From Candidatus Ectomicrobium neotermitis (lineage in GTDB: Bacteria > Elusimicrobiota > Endomicrobiia > Endomicrobiales > Endomicrobiaceae): 11,922 nt of DNA. The notes below the pieces were generated by a model, which saw only the letters and a program-made list of their open reading frames with translations, was not told where the DNA came from and made no database searches. A program made the position numbers and the translations under genes. The DNA is taken from the NCBI GenBank assembly GCA_031283745.1, contig JAITBH010000140.1, forward strand, positions 1 to 11,922, read 5' to 3'. Positions 6,608 through 11,922 of this stretch are shown piece by piece. Numbering within the stretch: position 1 is the first letter of the stretch; each line of letters begins with the position of its first letter.

Positions 6608-6865
6608 TTATTTTGTCCTGTGTTCCTCAATATACTTTCTCAGGGTCTCAAGGGTCTTAAAAATTTCTCTGCCCTGATCCATATTTTCAATGACTATCCC
6701 ATAATACTTCCGCAATATCACAACCAGCTCTATAGCGTCTAAACTGTCTAAACCAAGCCCCTCAAAAAGAGGAGCCGTGCCGCTGACTGCCTTTAAGTCA
6801 ATCCCTCCTAAATCTAAATTTTGTGCTAACACTTCTTTAACATCTTCCAAGCTTGTCTTAATCAT
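6608..6865 (-). CDS. Acyl carrier protein
   Basis: An 85-residue carrier that holds acyl intermediates on a 4'-phosphopantetheine arm. The attachment site is S41 in GLDSLDAIEL, and helix III and the C-terminal FKTLETLRKYIEEH fit the four-helix ACP fold. The start was placed at the ATG at 6863-6865, because GGAGGAG stands just upstream and the residues from there match the ACP N-terminus. The longer open frame to 6961 reads through the acyltransferase gene and is not credible. The gene overlaps the acyltransferase stop by 8 bases, which implies coupling. Given its place beside dehydratase, thioesterase and acyltransferase genes, it is probably a dedicated ACP of this cluster, not the housekeeping AcpP, which normally sits with fab genes. 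Confidence 0.95.
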   Translation of the reverse strand: MIKTSLEDVKEVLAQNLDLGGIDLKAVSGTAPLFEGLGLDSLDAIELVVILRKYYGIVIENMDQGREIFKTLETLRKYIEEHRTK

Positions 6866-7760
6866 TTTTCTCCTCCCACATATTGAAATAGTTGTAAAAC
6901 TGATACGGATACTTTGCGACAAAATCCTCAAGACAATCGGCAAATTTCTGGGCATCTTCAATATAAGAGTCTTTCAGACGGCCTTTGTCTTTGACAAAAA
7001 AAACATCTGAAACAAAAAAATCTATTTTTTTCCCCTTACCTCCATAAGGAAAAAATACGACAGCTATTGGAACATTGAGTGCACCTGCAATCCGATAAAC
7101 ACTAAATGGCAGCTCCACCCGCCCGCCTAAAAAGTTGACCAAAACCCCGCTGTTTTTGCTTCCAAAAGTTCTGTCGCCCATCATAGAAACCACAGCCCCT
7201 TTTGACAGACGAGCCATCACCTCAATGCCTCCGCCAAACATATCTGAAGGATCAATAAATTGAACAGGGGCAGCCCGCCCGGCAAGTTCGTGAATATGTT
7301 TGTCTATGTCGTCCCTATCTCTATGGTATACGACAAACTTATCGCCCTCGATAAAATCAAAAGCTGACATCGCTATCTGCCAACATCCGCAATGGGCAGT
7401 TAAAACTATCAAGGCATTGTTTTTAGAATAAAGTTCAAAAAACTTGTTTTTCTCGTCGAGAGTGGGGACTATTTTTGTTTTGCCTATAAGCCCGAAAACT
7501 GCTCTGTCCATCAAAATTTTCCCAAATGTTAGGTTGAGGCGGTATGTTCTAAAAAATCGTTTTATCCGTCCGTCAGATGGGAACCTTCTGTTTAAGTAAT
7601 GAGCAGAATTTTTTCTAATTGAGGGTAGCAGTAAGTAGAAAGCTACGATGAAATATAGAGAAAAATAGCAGAGATTTGCCGCACCCGCTTTGATAAAAAA
7701 AATTAAAAGCTTGTGGAAAAAAACCTTGCTTCTACTTTTGCTTGTCCACTTTTGAGCCAT
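6858..7760 (-). CDS. LpxL/HtrB-like lysophospholipid acyltransferase (LPLAT family)
   Basis: A membrane-anchored acyltransferase that would move an acyl chain from ACP or CoA to a lipid or sugar acceptor. One hydrophobic segment lies at about 27-48. The catalytic-region motif reads TAHCGCWQIA (121-130): H123 is present, but position 128, an acidic residue in canonical HxxxxD/E motifs such as HxGNWE, is Q. The second block VSMMGDRTFG (191-200) and the tail YPYQFYNYFNMWEE (284-297) are typical of the LpxL/HtrB superfamily. At 300 residues the length is normal. The ATG at 7760 overlaps the glycosyltransferase gene by 29 bases and has AAGGAAGGGGG just upstream. The gene next to ACP and a GT2 protein recalls aryl-polyene clusters, where glycosyltransferase and acyltransferase can be fused. 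Three homopolymer runs of 7-8 bases lie at 6996-7031. Confidence 0.9.
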   Translation of the reverse strand: MAQKWTSKSRSKVFFHKLLIFFIKAGAANLCYFSLYFIVAFYLLLPSIRKNSAHYLNRRFPSDGRIKRFFRTYRLNLTFGKILMDRAVFGLIGKTKIVPTLDEKNKFFELYSKNNALIVLTAHCGCWQIAMSAFDFIEGDKFVVYHRDRDDIDKHIHELAGRAAPVQFIDPSDMFGGGIEVMARLSKGAVVSMMGDRTFGSKNSGVLVNFLGGRVELPFSVYRIAGALNVPIAVVFFPYGGKGKKIDFFVSDVFFVKDKGRLKDSYIEDAQKFADCLEDFVAKYPYQFYNYFNMWEEKND

Positions 7761-8904
7761 ACATCGCCCCCTTCCTTAATATATGCCCCGCAACAAAAAC
7801 GACAGAACCTACGACGATAGCCGCTATCGGTGCGACTATCAGAGAGCCTAAAAACCATTCCAAAACCCGATAGCCAAATTCCCTTCCAATTATCCTCCAG
7901 CTTATCTCCGTCAAAAATTCTCCGTGCCGCATGAAATATCCAACCTCAACGCACACGAAAGGAATAAATGGCGGGATGGCAAGTTTATCGACGCTGAAAG
8001 CAACTAATCTATTTAAGTTAAACCAGCCGACCCCGACAATCAAAATCATATTCCTTAAACCCGGCAAAGCTAAGCTGCCGCAAAACATACTCCAAGCCGC
8101 AGAAAGCCCGAGATTGAGCGGGTTGTTTTTATTTTTTATCTGCCCCATAACAACTTTGTATGGATTTAGAGAAATGGGTTGACCTGTGCCGTCATAAACA
8201 TATTTTTTGTGCGGAATGGGAAGCATAGAACGAATGGTTAGGTAGGTATTTAATATGCCAAGTGCAGCATTGCCGCTGATGAGATTAAAGTGGGAAATCC
8301 TGTTTTCTTTTGGCGGATAATAAACACCAACATCCACCTCTCTAACATCAAAACCCGCCCAGATAGCCTTGATGATAATCTCCACCTCAAAATCAAAATG
8401 CCTTGAATAAATTTTGTATTTGCCAAAAATCTCTAAAGGGTAAACACGAAAGCCGCTTTGAATATCAACTATGGTGTTAGAGGTTTGAACCTTAGCCCAA
8501 AAGCCCGAAAATTTCCGCCCAAACCGTGAAAGTGCGGGAACATTTGCCTCATCAAAATCCCTCTTGCCGATTATTATTGCACGCAGATACTGGGCAGCCT
8601 CAGCCAAAAGTTTTGAAATGTCTTTTGGATAATGTTGACCGTCGGAATCAATTGAAACGATATGGGTAAAACTGTGGGCTTTGGCATAGTCCGCAGCTAC
8701 TAAAATGGCTGCACCTTTCCCACGATTTTTCTTAAAGGATATTAGGGTAACTGGGAGGTCTTTAATGGTATCCGCCCCGCCATCGGAGCTGCCATCGTCA
8801 ACAATCAAAATGTCGTCATAGTATTTCAAGCAATCCAAAACTGCTTTTCTAATCAAAGAGCCATGATTATAAAGAGGGAAAACAATCAGAGGCTTAAAGT
8901 TCAC
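7732..8904 (-). CDS. GT2-family glycosyltransferase with C-terminal DUF2062 membrane domain
   Basis: An inverting glycosyltransferase of the DPM1-like GT2 group, predicted to transfer a sugar from a nucleotide donor to a lipid or polyene-type acceptor at the inner membrane. It opens LIVFPLYNHG, then VDDGSSDGG (35-43), the metal-binding SIDSDGQH with D86 and D88, and DIQSGFRVYP (147-156). Residues about 255-335 match DUF2062 (NLGLSAAWSMFCG, then FNLNRL) and are strongly hydrophobic, with a further membrane segment near 350-375. The start was set at the GTG at 8902-8904, giving 390 residues. AGGGGA precedes it at about 6-7 bases and it overlaps the thioesterase stop as GTGA. The upstream TTG at 8934 has no comparable ribosome binding site. 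It is coupled to the thioesterase upstream and to the acyltransferase downstream. Confidence 0.92.
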   Translation of the reverse strand: MNFKPLIVFPLYNHGSLIRKAVLDCLKYYDDILIVDDGSSDGGADTIKDLPVTLISFKKNRGKGAAILVAADYAKAHSFTHIVSIDSDGQHYPKDISKLLAEAAQYLRAIIIGKRDFDEANVPALSRFGRKFSGFWAKVQTSNTIVDIQSGFRVYPLEIFGKYKIYSRHFDFEVEIIIKAIWAGFDVREVDVGVYYPPKENRISHFNLISGNAALGILNTYLTIRSMLPIPHKKYVYDGTGQPISLNPYKVVMGQIKNKNNPLNLGLSAAWSMFCGSLALPGLRNMILIVGVGWFNLNRLVAFSVDKLAIPPFIPFVCVEVGYFMRHGEFLTEISWRIIGREFGYRVLEWFLGSLIVAPIAAIVVGSVVFVAGHILRKGAMYGSKVDKQK

Positions 8905-9359
8905 AAAATTTCCCCTGCCTTCCACCGAAAGCAAAAGTTTGCAAAAAAATCAGGCTTGTCTACCAAAACATTTTTGTCTTTACCTATCATCAGATGAACG
9001 CTGTAACCAGATGTCATCAATATATCGCCAAAAAGTATCTCATAAGAAAAATCCAACCTTGCCGCCTCATTCCAGTGGAGTTTGGTTTCTATCGTATAGA
9101 CCTTGCCAAACTCTAAAGGCAAAACATAGTAGGTATAAAATTTCTTCAGCGGGATGACGACATCGTTTTTATAAAAGTCCTGATAGCTGATATTGTATTT
9201 CAACCCTAAAGCCATTCTCCCCTCTTCAAAAAAGCTTGCGTAATTTCCATGCCACATAATATTTAGAGGGTCTAACTCGTCAAAACGGACGCTGCGATTT
9301 ATGGTTGCAGTGAGAGGTTTTGGATCCTGCAAGTTTTGCTTAAAGTATTCTTGTTTCAT
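8901..9359 (-). CDS. 4-hydroxybenzoyl-CoA-thioesterase-like hotdog protein
   Basis: A hotdog-fold acyl thioesterase of 152 residues, likely to hydrolyse an acyl-CoA or acyl-ACP, possibly releasing or proofreading chains in this cluster. The diagnostic pattern is SVRFDELDPLNIMWHGNYASFFEEGR, with D30 at the position of the catalytic aspartate, then HGNY and the helix EEGRMALG. The following strands (VLPLEFGKVYTIET, then LDFSYEI) fit the fold. The N-terminal 20 residues are a short extension. The ATG at 9357-9359 overlaps the dehydratase stop as ATGA and has GGAGG 7 bases upstream. The equivalent position in aryl-polyene clusters is the thioesterase, but the broad family does not fix the substrate. 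Confidence 0.87.
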   Translation of the reverse strand: MKQEYFKQNLQDPKPLTATINRSVRFDELDPLNIMWHGNYASFFEEGRMALGLKYNISYQDFYKNDVVIPLKKFYTYYVLPLEFGKVYTIETKLHWNEAARLDFSYEILFGDILMTSGYSVHLMIGKDKNVLVDKPDFFANFCFRWKAGEIL

Positions 9360-9718
9360 TTGTTGTCCTCCAAATTTTCATCGTCTGTCCAAAGCTGAAT
9401 TTGAGAAAAGACATCGTTTTCATTTTTAAGGACAGCATTAATTTTGTTTTGGGTGCGGGCAATTTCGACGCAAACTTGTGTGGCGGGCGGTATAGGCTTA
9501 ATGAATTTAATTTTCTTAATCTCCTTTATGTTTATGTTTGGCTTAGCCAACATTTTCCTTATGCAAAAAAGAACAATTTCTATGTGAACTATGCCGGGCA
9601 AAATGGGATAGGTGGGAAAATGACCCTTAAAAGCACAGAAATTTTTGTCTATGTAAAAAGAAAAAATTCCATCTTTGCTGCCAACAAAAGATTTCTCGAT
9701 GTCATTGTCTACATTCAT
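9356..9718 (-). CDS. FabZ/FabA-like 3-hydroxyacyl-ACP dehydratase
   Basis: A hotdog dehydratase that would remove water from 3-hydroxyacyl-ACP. With the start at the ATG at 9716-9718 it has 120 residues. H33 lies in FKGHFPTYPILPG and E47 in GIVHIEIV; the His-Glu spacing of 14 equals that of the FabZ catalytic pair. The family hallmark GHFP..P.LPG is intact. The ATG at 9736 would add six residues (MQRSKK) but its codons contain the AAAGGAG that serves as Shine-Dalgarno for the chosen start (7-base spacing), so 9718 is preferred. The overall sequence is diverged from housekeeping FabZ, which fits a specialised role such as ApeI-type dehydratases. The gap to the exporter gene upstream is 32 bases. 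It is coupled by ATGA to the thioesterase. Confidence 0.87.
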   Translation of the reverse strand: MNVDNDIEKSFVGSKDGIFSFYIDKNFCAFKGHFPTYPILPGIVHIEIVLFCIRKMLAKPNINIKEIKKIKFIKPIPPATQVCVEIARTQNKINAVLKNENDVFSQIQLWTDDENLEDNK

Positions 9719-9750
9719 TTTTTTACTCCTTTGCATAAATTTAATTTCTG

Positions 9751-11922
9751 CTAAGACTGATTTTGGGCAACTTTAATTAGAGATGGCAAAACAAAAATGC
9801 TTACTAAAACCGAAACTGTAATTCCGCTGCAGACCATAAAACCAATGATAAACAAAACACTGTGGGATGCACTCATCAGAGAGCCAAAACCAATGATGGT
9901 TGAAAGTGCTGCAATGACCAAAGCTTTCGTGGGGTGGAGCGATCGCCCTGATTTGTTTTGATAGACCATAAACACTCCATAATCTGTTCCAAGCCCAATC
10001 AATAAAGGCATTGCATAAAGCCCAATCAAGTTTATTTCCACTCCAAAAACTGCCGCAAAAATAAAGAAAGCGCATATTCCGCTTACAGCAGGCAAAATGG
10101 ATAAAAGGGAGAGCTTTATGCTCTTAAAAATCACAAGCAGTGCAAAGAAAGCACACAAAAAAAGAGCGATGAAAATCTTTGTAAATCTCGACAAAATGTC
10201 TGCTGATATTTTCTTGCTGAGCCGATCGTTTGAGATGATCTCATAATCTATATTTTGCACGACCTGTATCTGGGTGTCTATCGGAATGATATTTGCAAAA
10301 ACATATTTCCCGTCGATGGTGATGATGGGGTTAAAGAAAACATTCAAGTTAAAACCCTCATCGACCTCACCGTTTCCTGTGATTAAAAAGTCATAAAACC
10401 CGCTAAACATCTCATCTTTTAATCCGCGTTTTCTTAAAACTTTCTGTGCTATCCTCTCGACTTTCTTTTCCTGCCCATCACCCCAGAACTTACGCCAATC
10501 GGCAATGTTTTTATCCTTAGTTTTTTGCGATGGAAAAAGCTTATAGAGCTTTAGATGTTGAGGGTTAAGAGCGGAAATTTTTTCATTGTTTTCTAAAACC
10601 TCCTCATAAGAGTTTCCATAAACAAAAAGCATTTCATTTTTGCCGAAAGCCGAACCAGTTATCTCGTCAAATTTCTTTCTGTCGTTTTGCAAGTCTTTTG
10701 ATGAGGAGTTTAAGGTTTCCAAAGAAACATTCATATCTACACGATTAAAAGCGGCGACAAAAAACACAAAAATCAAACAGAGCAAAAGCAGAGCCTTCTT
10801 AAAACTTAAATAACTGCTCCTATTTTTTTGCACTGGAAAATCTTTGACGGAACTTGCTTGTGAAAAAATAAAAGGTGAGACAAATAAAGAAATAAACAAA
10901 GCAAAAGCTAAACCGCTTGCACAAAAAACAGCAGTCTGTCTAAAGACCTCAATGCCTGAAAACAATAAAAACAAAAAGGTGATGATGGAGGTTATTGCAC
11001 TTGCCATTATGGGCTTAAACATTTTCTGGGCTATCAAAAATTTATCTTTCGGCACACCTGCCTTTATCGCAAAAAACATATACAGGCAATAATCGACGGT
11101 CAGCCCCATCAAGACAGAACCAAAACCCAAGGTCATAACGGACATACCTCCAAAAAACCAAGAGGTTATTGTTGAGGCAAAAATAATAACAGCTGGTGGA
11201 ATGACATAAATAAACAGGGCTTTTTTGTCTCTTAAAAAAACGAGAAATAATGCGAGCATTAAAACCACTGAGATGATTGATATTCGGACAACATCTGAAA
11301 TTATGGTCTTGTGATTTTCGTCAGTAAATCTTGGGGCACCGATATAAAAAACCTCTGCGCCAGCAGGGATAATTTTCTTTAGCTCATCAAAAGCCTCATT
11401 TATCTTTGATGCAGCTTTGAGATCTAAAAAGTTGTCGAGATAATCAAAGACCAAAAGTATCTGCCCTCCATTTTTTGTCTTTATAAATCCGTCCTCAAAA
11501 TCTAAAGGGGTGCTGAAATTAAAATCTCTAAGTGTTTGGGCAAAAACAGGCATAAGCCCTAATGGGTCTGCTACGATAAAATTACGGCTGACCATTCCAA
11601 ATGGAGACTGAAGCTGGTCAATGTTTTCCTCAATCTGCACCTCGATGTTTTCGGGGGTTAAGAGCTGGGCTACTTGGTTTTGGGCGGCAGAGTCCCATAA
11701 ATTTGGATAGTAGTGGTAGAAAGAAAGCAAAAACTCGTCATCTTGCTGGGAAGATTTAATGCCGAGTTCTTTGTCTGATAAAAAATCAGAAACGATTTCT
11801 GCAGATATTTGGGCATCTTGGTAGGATTTAGCGTCAACTACGACAAATAGTTTGTTTGATAAAGGCGAGTTTTGAAACAACTTCATTTCCCTATCTAAGA
11901 CGGAGGGCAGTATTTGAGAAAC
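9751..11922 (-). CDS. MMPL/RND-type exporter (COG4258-like), 5' end outside window
   Basis: A proton-driven inner-membrane exporter of lipid-like products. An ATG lies at 11884-11886 (711 residues from there), but the frame remains open for 12 more codons to the last base, reading VSQILPSVLDREMKLF. ILP there fits the LLP segment that follows the first membrane helix in this family, so the true start and helix 1 are to the right. Numbering from that ATG, periplasmic domain 1 covers up to about 195 and helices lie at about 199-342 (five). Another is at 363-381, periplasmic domain 2 spans about 382-566, and five helices cover 568-700. With the missing one this makes the usual twelve. Each helical half has the transport motif: GLTVDYCLYMFF (D265) and GLGTDYGVFMVY (D635). 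In aryl-polyene clusters this position is held by the ApeM-like exporter. Confidence 0.9.
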   Translation of the reverse strand, partial: VSQILPSVLDREMKLFQNSPLSNKLFVVVDAKSYQDAQISAEIVSDFLSDKELGIKSSQQDDEFLLSFYHYYPNLWDSAAQNQVAQLLTPENIEVQIEENIDQLQSPFGMVSRNFIVADPLGLMPVFAQTLRDFNFSTPLDFEDGFIKTKNGGQILLVFDYLDNFLDLKAASKINEAFDELKKIIPAGAEVFYIGAPRFTDENHKTIISDVVRISIISVVLMLALFLVFLRDKKALFIYVIPPAVIIFASTITSWFFGGMSVMTLGFGSVLMGLTVDYCLYMFFAIKAGVPKDKFLIAQKMFKPIMASAITSIITFLFLLFSGIEVFRQTAVFCASGLAFALFISLFVSPFIFSQASSVKDFPVQKNRSSYLSFKKALLLLCLIFVFFVAAFNRVDMNVSLETLNSSSKDLQNDRKKFDEITGSAFGKNEMLFVYGNSYEEVLENNEKISALNPQHLKLYKLFPSQKTKDKNIADWRKFWGDGQEKKVERIAQKVLRKRGLKDEMFSGFYDFLITGNGEVDEGFNLNVFFNPIITIDGKYVFANIIPIDTQIQVVQNIDYEIISNDRLSKKISADILSRFTKIFIALFLCAFFALLVIFKSIKLSLLSILPAVSGICAFFIFAAVFGVEINLIGLYAMPLLIGLGTDYGVFMVYQNKSGRSLHPTKALVIAALSTIIGFGSLMSASHSVLFIIGFMVCSGITVSVLVSIFVLPSLIKVAQNQS

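Noticed and set aside
6866..6961. N-terminal extension of ACP to the ATG at 6961
   Set aside because: The added 32 residues are an out-of-frame reading of the acyltransferase C-terminus; the internal ATG at 6865 has GGAGGAG and starts a normal-length ACP.
9401..9754. 117-residue plus-strand open frame opposite the dehydratase gene
   Set aside because: It is antisense to a gene with an intact catalytic motif and coupled overlap, and shows no recognisable domain or ribosome binding site.
9773..10075. 100-residue minus-strand frame within the exporter gene
   Set aside because: It is a shadow frame rich in Trp, Cys and Phe, of the kind expected from another frame of a membrane protein.

Overview
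The window looks like part of the chromosome of an AT-rich, fermentative, probably anaerobic bacterium. A redox-sensing repressor (Rex) stands directly upstream of a bifunctional aldehyde/alcohol dehydrogenase (AdhE), the classic control of ethanol fermentation by the NADH/NAD+ ratio. The minus-strand cluster of an MMPL-type exporter, hotdog-fold enzymes, a glycosyltransferase, an LpxL-like acyltransferase and an acyl carrier protein resembles aryl-polyene / outer-membrane lipid clusters, which suggests a two-membrane cell. I cannot name the phylum from the sequence alone.

Layout. (1) 2-262, plus strand: the C-terminal end of a DNA N4/N6 methyltransferase whose start lies outside the window. 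(2) 263-691: gene-free, with a perfect 34-bp inverted repeat around a bidirectional terminator, plus short dispersed repeats. (3) 692-1809, minus strand: cutA then a Cof-type HAD phosphatase, overlapping by ATGA. (4) 1810-2147: gene-free, rich in short tandem repeats (26-bp, 7-bp and 10-bp units). It also holds the rex promoter, an operator-like palindrome and a possible divergent promoter for cutA. (5) 2148-5422, plus strand: rex-adhE, with the adhE Shine-Dalgarno overlapping the rex stop codon, ending at a bidirectional terminator at 5465-5510. (6) 5528-11922, minus strand: a tightly packed run that enters from beyond the right edge. In transcription order it is MMPL exporter (5'-incomplete), FabZ-like dehydratase, acyl-CoA thioesterase-like hotdog protein, GT2 glycosyltransferase with a DUF2062 tail, LpxL-like acyltransferase and acyl carrier protein. 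A secreted DUF3089 alpha/beta hydrolase follows after a 60-nt gap.

How the genes work together. Rex should repress rex-adhE when NAD+ is plentiful and release it when NADH builds up, so that AdhE turns acetyl-CoA into ethanol. In the minus-strand cluster, ACP would carry a growing acyl or polyene chain and the FabZ-like protein would dehydrate the 3-hydroxyacyl intermediates. The thioesterase may release the product, the glycosyltransferase and acyltransferase may attach it to a sugar or lipid head group, and the MMPL protein may export it. No ketosynthase, ketoreductase or AMP ligase lies in the window. If the cluster is complete they must be upstream of the right edge, so the product assignment is inference. 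Two predicted starts were moved on Shine-Dalgarno evidence: the glycosyltransferase to a GTG at 8904 and the dehydratase to an ATG at 9718. The exporter frame stays open to the last base of the window.
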